The notes below the pieces were generated by a model, which was not told the origin of the DNA, ran no database searches, and worked only from the letters and a program-made list of their open reading frames with translations. 64,000 bases of DNA from VAZQ01 sp963841105 (GTDB lineage: Bacteria > Pseudomonadota > Alphaproteobacteria > Rhizobiales > Xanthobacteraceae): the NCBI GenBank assembly GCA_963841105.1, contig CAWJCB010000003.1, positions 1-64,000 of the forward strand. Direction: 5' to 3'. Shown in pieces: positions 44,355-54,072 of this stretch; positions within the stretch are counted from its first letter, which is position 1; each line of letters starts with the position of its first letter. Position numbers and translations under genes: made by a program.

Positions 44355-44834
44355 TCAGTGTCCCGATTCCGAAGTTCGCCAGTGCCTGCGGCCTCCTCCG
44401 ACGCGAACTTCGGAATCGAAGAGACCCTGATGCGACCTTGGGTGAACTTCGAGCACAGTAAGTCTCCGCTCTTTGCCGGTTTCGGTCCAACTGATCGATT
44501 GGCCCGGGCCGAGCCCCAGCAGAGCACTGCCGATCGGCGTCAGCACGGAAATAGAGCGGCTGTCATTCGCCTCACCCGGATAAACCAGCCTGCCTGATTG
44601 GACCCTTGCCGAACCGTGGACGATGAACTTCACCTCCGAACCCATCGTCACCAGGCACTCGACAGCCGTATCATCGGGAACGATGTCAGCTCTTTCAAGC
44701 TCCTCTCGCAGAAATCGAGCAACACTTGGCGCCTTCTGGGCTGCATCATCCGTCAATGCGAAAAGACGGTCGCGGTCCGCAGAGGTGAGCATGATAGCTG
44801 GCCTTCGCATCATGGTAGAATTGATGTCGGTCAC
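44355..44834 (-). CDS. Rnk/GreA C-terminal-domain protein
   Basis: 159 residues from a GTG at 44834, with GGAGGCGAC just upstream. The N-terminal helices (TSADRDRLFALTDDAAQ, ARFLREELERADI) are short, followed by the GreA/GreB C-terminal FKBP-like domain: VPDDTAVECLVTMGSEVKFI, GRLVYPGEAN, SISVLTPIGSALLGLGPGQS. This is the layout of Rnk, regulator of nucleoside diphosphate kinase, which binds RNA polymerase. The stop lies directly beside the stop of the convergent Rieske gene. A close relative is encoded 0.5 kb away in the opposite direction. Confidence 0.85.
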   Translation of the reverse strand: MTDINSTMMRRPAIMLTSADRDRLFALTDDAAQKAPSVARFLREELERADIVPDDTAVECLVTMGSEVKFIVHGSARVQSGRLVYPGEANDSRSISVLTPIGSALLGLGPGQSISWTETGKERRLTVLEVHPRSHQGLFDSEVRVGGGRRHWRTSESGH

Positions 44835-45350
44835 GTCGCCTCCTCCAGCATGACGCAAGGATTTCGGGCGACGCGATCGGCAACCGGTGGGTCGGTCGAA
44901 GCTCGCAATCACCTTTGCGTAGAATTGCGCCGCATAAACATCCGATCAGGGTGAATTGTTCCGACTTGCGACAAAATGGTCGGGCCGCTCCATTTCTTGA
45001 CTTCTCGGCGGTGATACCTATCTGCAGAGTGCCATGATTATTCTTGTGCACCTGGGAATTTTGATCCGTGCAGGCCGCCTCCGAACAGGCGGATAACCCC
45101 GCGACGACGGCCCTTCGGCGTTGTCCGCGGGGTCGTAAACGATAATTATACAACAACAACATCGTCACGCTTCGCACCGAGAGATCGGGAGCACTTGCCG
45201 CGGCTTAGGGTAAGCTCGTTGCCGGGTTTGTTATGCGCGCAGCGCGCCAAGCTCGGATGAGTGTGCGAGCTTCGAGACGATGGTCAATTCAATCTTGTCA
45301 ACCGGCCGCGCAAGAGCAAATAGGCGCGACCCGTGAATTGGAGTGCAGAT
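44835..45350. other. Divergent intergenic region between two Rnk-like genes
   Basis: Contains the promoters of both Rnk-like genes. No gene is evident. A short AT-rich block (AACGATAATTATACAACAAC, ~45,138-45,157) could be a promoter core. I found no classical FNR/FixK dyad here. Confidence 0.45.
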
Positions 45351-45776
45351 ATGAACACCACCAGCCTGAACGAAAAGCCGCCCATTACGATTTCAGCTCA
45401 TGACTACGATCAGCTGGAACGAATTTCCATGGCGGGCATGCGCACACATCGCAATTCCCAAATTGCGCAGCTTCTTGCCGACGAGCTCGAGCGCGCTGAG
45501 ATTGTGTCGCCTCAGGAAATGGGCGCGAAGGTGGTGAAGATGTATACGGATGTTACCTTTCTTGATGACACCACGAACAAATTCCGACGGGTCACGCTCG
45601 TTTATCCCGGCGAGGAGGATATCGCTTTTGGCCGCATTTCTATCCTCACGCCAATCGGTGCAGCGCTGATCGGCGTATCTGAAGGGCAAGCCATCGGTTG
45701 GTATACTGCGACAGGCGAACCGCGTCGGCTGACCGTAGTAAAGGTCCATCGCCAGGCTAAATCAGCTCCGCGATAG
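45351..45776 (+). CDS. Rnk/GreA C-terminal-domain protein (second copy)
   Basis: 141 residues with the same layout as the neighbouring Rnk-like protein: an N-terminal coiled part (HDYDQLERISMAGMRTHRNS, IAQLLADELERAEIV), then a GreA-like C-terminal domain (KVVKMYTDVTFLDDTTNKFR, VTLVYPGEEDIAFGRISILT, PIGAALIGVSEGQAIGW). The shared ILTPIGxALxGxxxGQ motif marks paralogy. ATG 45351 has GGAGTGCAG upstream. It probably interacts with the secondary channel of RNA polymerase, with a stress role. Confidence 0.87.
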   Translation: MNTTSLNEKPPITISAHDYDQLERISMAGMRTHRNSQIAQLLADELERAEIVSPQEMGAKVVKMYTDVTFLDDTTNKFRRVTLVYPGEEDIAFGRISILTPIGAALIGVSEGQAIGWYTATGEPRRLTVVKVHRQAKSAPR

Positions 45777-46009
45777 GCGCAGATATCGACTTCTTGCTTG
45801 AATGAAAGAAGGATCGGCAGGCCTCCACGCGGGTCGATTTGGAGGGATAGATAGCTTCCGCAGCATTGTCGGGCATCATGGGCGGTCGGCCGATCTTCTT
45901 GTTTTACGGACCACTTCCTCTAACCCGCCGGACGGGTTCATGGTCCCATTTCGCGCAGGTTTGATTTTTATTTCGTTGGGACACTTTCGCTCGAACTGCC
46001 GGAGGGCGG

Positions 46010-47122
46010 ATGAAGGACGTCGTCGTGATCGGTGCAGGCAAAATAGGCGCCACAGTCGCCGGGTTGTTAGCCTCAACGGGTGACTACCAAGTGACCCTGA
46101 CAGATCGCTCGCCCGAAGTTCTTGGTCGCCTCGACCAAGACAAACGCATTCGCATCGCGGCTGCGGATGTCGAGGACAGCTCAAAGCTGGTCGATCTGCT
46201 GAACGGGCAGTTTGCCGTGCTCAACGCAGCCCCCTTCCAACTGACGACGATCATTGCTGAAGCCGCCCGAGCGGCCCGTACGCACTATCTCGACTTGACT
46301 GAGGATGTGGCGAGCATGCGCCGTGTGAGGGAGCTCGCGGCCGATGCCAGCACAGCCTTCGTCCCCCAATGCGGGCTCGCTCCGGGCTTCGTGTCCATTG
46401 TGGCCTTCGACATGGCGAAGCGCTTCGAGGTCCTCGACAGCGTCAAGTTGCGGGTCGGAGCGCTTCCTCAATATCCCTCCAACGCGCTCAACTACAACCT
46501 CACCTGGAGCACGGATGGCGTCATCAATGAATACTGCGAACCTTGCGAAGCGATCGTCAATGGCGTGCGCCGCGAGGTGCCGCCGCTGGAGGAGCGGGAG
46601 GAGTTTTCGCTCGATGGCGTTACTTACGAGGCGTTCAATACCTCGGGTGGGCTCGGGACCCTTTGCGACACCCTCGAAGGGAAAGTCCGCAATCTCAATT
46701 ATCGCACAATACGTTATCCGGGCCACGCGGCGATCATGCGTGCGCTTCTCAACGATCTGCGCCTGCGCGACCGCCGGCATGTGCTGAAGGATATTTTGGA
46801 GCATGCAGTACCAACGACGCTGCAGGACGTCGTGATCGTCTTTGTTACCGTCAGTGGCCGCAACAAAGGTCAACTGGTCCAGGAGACTTATGCAAACAAG
46901 ATCTACAGCCGCGACGTGGACGGCCGGACATTGAGCGCCATTCAGATCACGACGGCCGCTGCAATTTGCACGGTGCTCGATCTGCTCGTGATGGGTCAGC
47001 TGCCGCAGAGCGGCTTTGTCCGTCAGGAGGATATTCCGCTAAAGGTTTTTCTGGAGAACCGCTTCGGTCAGGTCTTCACCAAGCCGGAAACGAGCGTTCC
47101 ACATGAACGCTTTGGAGGCTGA
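46010..47122 (+). CDS. Saccharopine/lysine 6-dehydrogenase family protein
   Basis: 370 residues. The N-terminal Rossmann site is VVVIGAGKIGATVAGLLA, followed by VLNAAPFQLTTIIAEAARAA, and HYLDLTEDVASMR. The C-terminal dimerisation/substrate domain includes VPQCGLAPGFVSIVAF and NTSGGLGTLCDTLEGK. This is the bacterial lysine-6-dehydrogenase type, which oxidises lysine to 2-aminoadipate semialdehyde. Its coupling (5 bases) to an ALDH7-type gene supports a two-step route from lysine to 2-aminoadipate. Saccharopine reductase activity cannot be excluded. Confidence 0.88.
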   Translation: MKDVVVIGAGKIGATVAGLLASTGDYQVTLTDRSPEVLGRLDQDKRIRIAAADVEDSSKLVDLLNGQFAVLNAAPFQLTTIIAEAARAARTHYLDLTEDVASMRRVRELAADASTAFVPQCGLAPGFVSIVAFDMAKRFEVLDSVKLRVGALPQYPSNALNYNLTWSTDGVINEYCEPCEAIVNGVRREVPPLEEREEFSLDGVTYEAFNTSGGLGTLCDTLEGKVRNLNYRTIRYPGHAAIMRALLNDLRLRDRRHVLKDILEHAVPTTLQDVVIVFVTVSGRNKGQLVQETYANKIYSRDVDGRTLSAIQITTAAAICTVLDLLVMGQLPQSGFVRQEDIPLKVFLENRFGQVFTKPETSVPHERFGG

Positions 47123-47127
47123 GGGCG

Positions 47128-48672
47128 ATGATGAATGCTTCCTTGCTCCAACGCACATCGGTTCGTGACGAAGCGCTCGCCATCCTGTCCCGGCTTGGAG
47201 TCACGGAAAGCGCGTTCGCGCGCGCGGGAATTGCGGCTACATCGCCGATCACAGGGGAACTCATAACCCATGTCAGGATCACGAGCCCGGAGGAGACGAG
47301 CGCAATCATAGGCCGGGCCGCGCAAACCTTTGACGCTTGGCGCAAAGTCCCGGCGCCGCGGCGGGGGGAGTTCGTGCGAAACCTCGGTGAGGAATTGCGC
47401 GCCGTCAAGGATGATCTCGGCCGGCTTGTGACGATCGAGACGGGCAAGATCATATCGGAGGGTGTTGGCGAGGTTCAGGAGATGATCGATATTTGCGACT
47501 TCGCCGTCGGGTTGTCGCGCCAGCTCTACGGCCGCACCATCACCACCGAGCGTGCAGACCACCGGATGATGGAGACTTGGCACCCGCTCGGTGTCTGTGG
47601 CGTCATATCCGCTTTCAACTTTCCCGTGGCGGTATGGTCCTGGAATGCCGCGCTTGCTTTCGTCTGCGGCGACCCGGTGGTCTGGAAGCCCTCCGAGAAG
47701 GCGCCGCTGACGGCGCTCGCCACGCAGGCGATCGTGGAGCGCGCGATGCGGCGGTTTGGTGATGCGCCCGACGGCCTATGCGGGGTTCTGATCGGTGGCC
47801 GCGACGTTGGTGAGGCTCTGGTTGACGATGGCCGCGTCGCCGTCCTCTCGGCAACGGGTTCAACCGCCATGGGCCGCGCCGTCGCCCCGCGCCTCGCCGC
47901 CCGTTTCGCCCACGCGATCCTCGAGCTCGGTGGCAACAACGCCGCCATCGTTGCGCCCTCGGCCGATCTCGATCAAGCGGTCCGGGCCATCGCCTTTGCG
48001 GCCATGGGGACAGCGGGCCAGCGTTGCACGACCCTGCGGCGGCTGTTCGTACATGACACCATCCATGACGGCCTGGTGCGGCGGCTCTCCCGGATCTACG
48101 AGTCGGTAAAAGTCGGCGATCCGCGCGAGGCAGGGACGCTCGTTGGTCCGCTCATCGACCGGCGCGCCTTCGAGAGCATGCAGCGAGCGCTGGAAGAGGC
48201 GTGCGAGGCCGGCGGCATCCTGCATGGCGGGGAGCGTATCGAGGGAATCGAAGACGACGGCGCCTATTACGTGCGTCCCGCTCTCTGCGAGATGCCGGAG
48301 CATGCTGGTCCCGTGATGCGCGAAACCTTTGCGCCGATTCTCTACGTGATGCGTTATTCCAAGCTCGATGATGCAATTCGATTGCACAACTCCGTCGGCG
48401 CGGGCCTCACCTCTTCCATCTTTACGCTCGACGTGCGAGAGGCGGAGAGATTTGTGTCGACAACGGGCTCGGACTGCGGCATCGCCAACGTCAACATTGG
48501 GCCTTCGGGAGCCGAGATCGGCGGTGCCTTTGGCGGCGAAAAGGAGACGGGCGGCGGTCGCGAGGCTGGCTCCGACGCATGGAAGGCCTATATGCGTCGC
48601 GCCACCAACACGATCAATTTCGGGATGCAGCTTCCGCTCGCGCAGGGCGTGAAATTCTATGTTGAAGAGTGA
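47128..48672 (+). CDS. ALDH7-type aldehyde dehydrogenase (aminoadipate semialdehyde)
   Basis: 514 residues, the antiquitin (ALDH7A1) group: SAFNFPVAVWSWNAALAFVC, VLSATGSTAMGRAV, catalytic Glu266 in LELGGNNA and catalytic Cys300 in AGQRCTTLRR. The characteristic IANVNIGPSGAEIGGAFGGE and EKETGGGREAGSDAWK segments are present. ALDH7 enzymes oxidise 2-aminoadipate semialdehyde (in balance with piperideine-6-carboxylate). With the upstream dehydrogenase it would complete lysine degradation to 2-aminoadipate, a pathway linked to osmotic stress in other bacteria. It starts 5 bases after that gene. Confidence 0.92.
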   Translation: MMNASLLQRTSVRDEALAILSRLGVTESAFARAGIAATSPITGELITHVRITSPEETSAIIGRAAQTFDAWRKVPAPRRGEFVRNLGEELRAVKDDLGRLVTIETGKIISEGVGEVQEMIDICDFAVGLSRQLYGRTITTERADHRMMETWHPLGVCGVISAFNFPVAVWSWNAALAFVCGDPVVWKPSEKAPLTALATQAIVERAMRRFGDAPDGLCGVLIGGRDVGEALVDDGRVAVLSATGSTAMGRAVAPRLAARFAHAILELGGNNAAIVAPSADLDQAVRAIAFAAMGTAGQRCTTLRRLFVHDTIHDGLVRRLSRIYESVKVGDPREAGTLVGPLIDRRAFESMQRALEEACEAGGILHGGERIEGIEDDGAYYVRPALCEMPEHAGPVMRETFAPILYVMRYSKLDDAIRLHNSVGAGLTSSIFTLDVREAERFVSTTGSDCGIANVNIGPSGAEIGGAFGGEKETGGGREAGSDAWKAYMRRATNTINFGMQLPLAQGVKFYVEE

Positions 48673-48709
48673 GAGAATGACGGCGTTCCTCGCCAATTGC
48701 AGGCCGCAG

Positions 48710-48799
48710 AGCAGTTCCGCCGATTTTAAAATTGCGATCTATAAGCGCCATGGTGATTGCGCCTCCCAGCACCGGCAACACCAACAAAAGCTGCCGCAA
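48710..48799 (-). pseudogene. Possible cytochrome oxidase subunit I scrap
   Basis: About 30 codons read LLLVLPVLGGAITMALIDRNF. This closely resembles the conserved helix end of haem-copper oxidase subunit I (LPVLAGAITMLLTDRNF). No other part of ctaD is present and both flanks read out of family, so this is at most a fragment left by rearrangement. The 190-base gap in which it lies, between the ALDH and patatin genes, contains nothing else. Confidence 0.4.
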
Positions 48800-48866
48800 G
48801 CACGCCGAGGGAGGTGCATAGGATAGCTCCAAGAATTTTGTTGAGTCTCAAAAGAGTGGTGCCGGG

Positions 48867-51339
48867 TTAACGCTGCTCCAATTCGTCAATGTCTTTCCGG
48901 ACAGCGAGCACCAGAGTCTTATCGAGCAAGCATCGCTCTTCCGTATCAAGGATGGATCGGAATGCAGCCGTTTTGATCTTCTTGATGTCAACTCCGTCCA
49001 GGGCATTTTCCGCGGTTGCTGCGTCACAGACGATGTCGATCAAACGTTCGGCTCCGTGAAGCCGGCCCCTCAAATAGTCATTCTCGCGGACGGACCAACT
49101 CAAAAATCCAGCAAAGTGCCTTAACCCTGCACCCTTGAGCCTTGTGCTGACCTCTTTGCTTCGCAAGGATGTCGCATCGATGGGACTTATGCGATCGACG
49201 CGGATTTCCCGGTGCTCTTCCAGATCGTGCCACTCCGATATCGGGAAGGTCCAGACATCCCAAAACGAGAAGCCGAGATAGCTCACCAGCACCTCGCGGC
49301 GAAGCGCAGCCGGCGATGATCCTGCCGTGGACGCCTCTGCGATGTGATCGACTGAGCGATCAAAGGCGGGCAAGTCGAGCTCCTCGGATATCCGGCGCAT
49401 GAAATCGTCAACATCGTCCACAGTTGCGGGCGGCGCGCTAACGGTGGGAGTGCCACGTTTCCGCGTCGGCGCCGGCAGCCTTTGCAAGAGAGCCCCTGCA
49501 TGGTTTCTCAGCGTCGAGCTCGCAAACTCACCGGAACGGCAGGATTCGCAACCGGCGCAGGCACTCCTGAAGTTGACGTTTGACATTGTCGAGATGTTGC
49601 GGGGTAACTTCATGAAACTCCGGCTCGTCGAGCCTCGCGTAGAGCTCATTGATGCCACGCATGACGAACGACAGCCGCCGGTGCCGATATCCGAGGTCGT
49701 ACCCCCGCAGGAATTCAATCCACGAATGCTCTTTGTCGTCATCGTCAGTGATCGAGAGTGGGCCTTCCGGAGCTATCGCGCCGCGCTGATCGGCCCACGC
49801 GCGGATCCCCATTTCCATCGTGGTTTGAACCGGCGAGTTCGGATCGAGCTCAGCGAGATCGCAGATGAGAGCGATCAGGCGATCGAGAACTAAAATGGTC
49901 TTGGAGCGCGCATAGACCTGGTAGGCGTAACCGGCTTGCTTTGCCGCCAGCTGGTTGGCCGTTTTGCGCCACTGAGCAACGGGCTGCTCGATATGTGCAG
50001 CCCGTGGCGAGGTCGCGATGATTTCTGCCACGAGGCGGATACTTTCCGGTCGCGCCGCCGTCAGGACCGTCCGCATACGCTTTATCGACTGGTTGAATTG
50101 AGCAATTCGGGCCAGTTCTTCATGGATCGGTCCCCGCAACGGAATTTCAAAGATGGCTGTCTCCAGCGTTTGCAGAAAGCTTGAAGCTTGCGCGTCGGGC
50201 GGGGGAGATGCTTGCTCGGGATCAGGATCAATATTAACGAGCCGCCGGTCAACGTCGCGATACGCCGCCCGCTCTCGAATGGCATTGATCGCGGCCGAAA
50301 ATGGTTTGTCATTGACGATGCTGCCGTCCATAAACGACGTCTTCTTCGGGTCGATGCCCGCGCGTATGTGCTCTCTGAAATTGTTGTTCAAGAATCTGGA
50401 ACGCGACGGCCATTCAAGACCGCGTCTTTCGAGCAACCGATCGATATCGGTCAATTGGACCGGAGGAAATGCGCCCGGGAACGATGAGGTTGCGCGCGCC
50501 GCCAACGCCAGAGCCGGGACATTGTCTTCATTGAAATCCGACGTCTCGCGCCCGTCCTTCCAGTGGCAATAATTGAAGGTCCAGAGCAGGCTTTGCTCTC
50601 GCTCCTGAACGACCGTCGGGGTGTTGATTTCTACGCGACGCGGATACCCGAAGAAGTCGGTCACCGATACTGCGAGGTCGAGCACGTGGCCAGGCGGCAG
50701 GAGCGAGGATGATGCAACATCGGATTGGCGCATATCGCTCAATCCGTCGAGCAGCAACTCCAGAAACCGGGTTCCGTCGAACGGTGCTTCAAACCAACGA
50801 GACCGAAAGAATGTCGACAGTTTCCGTCGAACGTCCCGATCCGTCACCGGCCAGAACATGCGGGAACGGAGAAGAATCCACAGCAGCGGATAGAGGAACC
50901 ATTTGCTCCATGCGTGCGCCCGTTGCGATTTGGCCAGCAAGCGGAGAACGTCAGTCTCTTCAAGCCACCTGTTGCGCAAGTGGTCGATAGACAGGTCGTG
51001 CGCGAGTGCGCGCGCGAGAATGATGCCACTAATGCCACCCGCCGATGCACCCGCCACGCTGTCGACGATGATCCGCAGGTCGAGCTTTCGGCCAACAGCT
51101 TGCAAGAGTGAAAAATAAGTAGCTTCCGTGTCACGTTCTCGGCCGTCATTGCTGTTCGTCGTTGCGAAGGTCTCTACTTGCCTGCGTTCCGGATCATCGA
51201 TCGAATGATATGCCTTCGACGCGCGTGTCAGTTTCAAGAACTCTTTGATGACGCCCTGCATGTAGAGCACGAGCGACACGCCGCCGTAGCAAACCAAGGC
51301 GAGCCGTAGTTCCTTTTCCTTCATGTTGGCATGTCTCAT
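48867..51339 (-). pseudogene. Patatin-like protein with DUF3376 region, one frameshift
   Basis: The first frame (51339-49528) holds the patatin core of this large family: LVCYGGVSLVLYMQGVIKEF, nucleophile Ser99 in VAGASAGGISG, and Asp338 in FMDGSIVND. The conserved DUF3376-type region follows. Near 49,530 the family's C-terminal part (LQRLPAPT, DVDDFMRRISEELDLPAFDR, LGFSFWDVWTFPISEW) continues in the next frame and runs to 48867. The full protein would be ~825 residues. Either one lost base has removed the last ~220 residues, or the call is a sequencing error. It is distinct from the DUF3734 patatin at 40.3 kb. Confidence 0.85.
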
Positions 51340-51533
51340 CTATGGTGTTGTAAAGGAGGGCCTCATGATCCGAAACAACCACCCTCTCCCGCTTCAGCCA
51401 ATATCATAAGCGGGGCTCAGCCTCTTTGGTGTGGGATTCAGGTCTCCTGTTTCCATTGATTTTTTCTTTTTTTGCGAGTAGCGCAACGTGGGCAGGACCA
51501 TGGGGTTAGGACTTGATTCCGGATGGAGCACAG

Positions 51534-53501
51534 ATGCCACTGAATGTTGCCCAGAAACTGATCTCAGCGCACCTCGTCGATGGTACTATGCGTATTGGCA
51601 CGCCGATCACCCTGAAGATCGACCAGACGCTCACACAGGACGCCACCGGCACCCTCGTCATGTTGACGCTGGAAGCCATTGGCCTCGATCGGGTGACCAC
51701 CGAGGTCAGCGTGCAATACGTCGACCACAACCTCTTGCAGATCGACAATTTGAACGCCGACGATCATCTGTTTCTCGAAAGCGCCTGCCGTCGCTTCGGT
51801 ATCTGGTACTCGCGCCCGGGTAACGGCGTCAGCCATGTCGTTCATATGCAGCGCTTCGGGAAGCCCGGAAAATCTCTCTTGGGCTCGGACAGCCACACCC
51901 CCGCCGCGGGAGCGATGGGCATGCTGGCGATCGGGGCAGGCGGATTGGACGTCGCGCTTGCGATGTGTGGGGAGGCGTTCCCTACGACAATGCCCGGGAT
52001 ATTCGGCGTCAAATTGGTGGGCGAGCTTCCCGATTGGGTCAGTGCCAAGGATGTGATCCTCGAAATGCTGCGGCGGCACGGCGTTTCGGGCGGTGTCGGC
52101 AGAATTATCGAGTATTACGGCGCAGGATTGCGGTGTCTCGCTGCCATGGACAGGCACGTGATCGCCAATATGGGTGCTGAGCTCGGTGCGACAACCACGG
52201 TCTTCGCTTCCGATGAGGAAACCCGGCACTTTCTCGAGATCGAGGGCCGGGGCGACGATTGGCGCGAAATCACAGCGGATGCGGGTTGCAGGTATGACTA
52301 TGAGGATGAAATCGATCTGTCGAAGCTCGAACCGCTCATAGCCACCCCCTCGAGTCCCGGCAACATCGTCAGTATCAGGGGCGTCGAGGGCGAGAAGATT
52401 TATCAAGCTTATATCGGATCATCGGCCAATCCGGGCTGGCGCGATTTTGCCGTCGCGGCTGAAATCGTTCGCGGAAAGACGATCCCATCCAAGATATCGT
52501 TCGACATCAATCCGACCTCGCGGCAGATCCTGGAAACGTTGATTGCTGACGGGCATCTCGGTGCGCTCGTGGCCGCGGGCGCACGCGTTCATCAAACCGG
52601 CTGCAATGGCTGCATCGGGATGGGCCAAGCGCCCGCAGTCGGACGAAACTCGCTCCGTACGACGCCGCGCAATTTTCCCGGCCGCTCGGGAACGGAGGAG
52701 GATTCGGTATTTCTTTGCTCGCCGGAAACAGCGGCTGCCTCGGCGCTCTTTGGCCGCATCACTGATCCCCGGACGCTCGGGATTCCCTATCCGCGGCTGG
52801 CCTATCCGGACTCCACGATCATCAACACGGCATTGCTGGCGCCACCGCCGCCGGCACAAGAGGCAGAGTCGGTCGAGCTGATCAAAGGACCGAACATCCG
52901 ATCGTTGCCAGAATTTGATCCTCTTCCCGATACTCTGGCGGTGCCGATTCTTCTGAAGATGGGCGACGACGTGTCGACCGATGAGATATTGCCGGCCGGC
53001 GCGAAGGTCCTGCCTTATCGTTCAAACATTCAGAAAATCGACGATTTCTCGTTCGAGCGCATTGATGCAACCTATCTGGAGCGAGCGCGCGCGGCGCGCG
53101 GAACAACTGGACATGCCGTCATCGCCGGCGGCAATTACGGCCAGGGTTCGTCGCGCGAGCATGCCGCGATCGCGCCGCGAAATCTGGGATTGAGAATCGT
53201 GCTCGCGAAGAGCTTTGCGCGCATCCACAGACAGAACCTCATCAATTACGGCGTCTTGCCGCTAGTCTTCGCTAATGCGGCCGACTACGATCGCCTGGAA
53301 AAGGGCAATGTCCTGCACGCGCGTGATCTGCGCCGGACGATCGAGCATGGCAAGGATGTTACGCTCGAGTGCAACGGCATGATCGTGACGAAGCATGGCC
53401 TCACGGCGAAGCAGGCGGAGGTGATCCTCGCTGGCAGTCTGATCAATTGGCGTCGGAAGCAAGGAGCAACTCCCCTGCGATCTCGAGAGGATCAGCGTTA
53501 G
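51534..53501 (+). CDS. Aconitate hydratase (Aquifex-type, ~655 residues)
   Basis: 655 residues with aconitase domains: SDSHTPAAGAMGMLAIGAGG, FGVKLVGELPDWVSAKDVIL, FDINPTSRQILETLIADGHL, cluster cysteines in TGCNGCIGMG, and swivel-domain motif AGGNYGQGSSREHAAIAPRN. In most aconitases the first cluster cysteine lies in a GSCTN motif. Here the site reads IGSSANPG, as I recall for the putative Aquifex-type subgroup. Either another ligand is used or the reaction differs (for example homoaconitate or an isopropylmalate-like step). ATG 51534 follows GGATGGAG. Confidence 0.88.
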   Translation: MPLNVAQKLISAHLVDGTMRIGTPITLKIDQTLTQDATGTLVMLTLEAIGLDRVTTEVSVQYVDHNLLQIDNLNADDHLFLESACRRFGIWYSRPGNGVSHVVHMQRFGKPGKSLLGSDSHTPAAGAMGMLAIGAGGLDVALAMCGEAFPTTMPGIFGVKLVGELPDWVSAKDVILEMLRRHGVSGGVGRIIEYYGAGLRCLAAMDRHVIANMGAELGATTTVFASDEETRHFLEIEGRGDDWREITADAGCRYDYEDEIDLSKLEPLIATPSSPGNIVSIRGVEGEKIYQAYIGSSANPGWRDFAVAAEIVRGKTIPSKISFDINPTSRQILETLIADGHLGALVAAGARVHQTGCNGCIGMGQAPAVGRNSLRTTPRNFPGRSGTEEDSVFLCSPETAAASALFGRITDPRTLGIPYPRLAYPDSTIINTALLAPPPPAQEAESVELIKGPNIRSLPEFDPLPDTLAVPILLKMGDDVSTDEILPAGAKVLPYRSNIQKIDDFSFERIDATYLERARAARGTTGHAVIAGGNYGQGSSREHAAIAPRNLGLRIVLAKSFARIHRQNLINYGVLPLVFANAADYDRLEKGNVLHARDLRRTIEHGKDVTLECNGMIVTKHGLTAKQAEVILAGSLINWRRKQGATPLRSREDQR

Positions 53502-53640
53502 GGCTTCCTCAACCTGACCGTTTTGAGTGGTGTCGTAGGACGCGAAGCTCCGCCGGCAATGCCGGAGCCAGGTCCACGGCTGATGAGTCAGGATTGGTGA
53601 AGTCTGATATAATTCATGGATGGGATCCGCCTGCGTTACC

Positions 53641-54069
53641 TCAGGCTTTTTGTGCCGCCAGCTCCCTGCGTAACGTTTTCATTTCTTCGAAACGTTTCGT
53701 TACATCGCGCAAGATGGCGGCAATGCCCAGCACGCGACCGGCCTCATCATGAAAAGGCAAAATCGTAAACTCGATCGAGATACGCGTCCCATCTTTGCGC
53801 AGCGCTGGAACGGCGAGGAGATCTCCGGTGCCATATCGAGTCTTTCCGGTTCGCATAGTCACATTGTAGCCATCCCAGTGGCGCTTCCGAAGATTTTCGG
53901 GGATGATGATGTCGAGCGACGCACCCAAAGCCTCTGCCTCCGAAAAGCCGAAGATTCGCTCGGCCCCTTTGTTCCAGAAGGCGATTAAGCCTGCTGCATC
54001 CGCGTAGATGACGGCATCGGCCGCCTCTCGCGCGAGGGTCCGGCAGAAGCGATCAAGGTCGAGGGTCAT
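53641..54069 (-). CDS. PAS-domain protein
   Basis: 142 residues, a single PAS/PAC module: DAVIYADAAGLIAFWNKGAE, RIFGFSEAEALGASLDIIIP, then RKDGTRISIEFTILPFHDEA and GRVLGIAAILRDVTKRFEEM. It ends in a short coiled helix. It has no kinase, GGDEF or other output domain, so it acts by protein contact or is a detached sensor. The ATG at 54069 lies 3 bases from the carboxymuconolactone-like remnant's stop, implying a former operon. Confidence 0.9.
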   Translation of the reverse strand: MTLDLDRFCRTLAREAADAVIYADAAGLIAFWNKGAERIFGFSEAEALGASLDIIIPENLRKRHWDGYNVTMRTGKTRYGTGDLLAVPALRKDGTRISIEFTILPFHDEAGRVLGIAAILRDVTKRFEEMKTLRRELAAQKA

Positions 54070-54072
54070 GAT

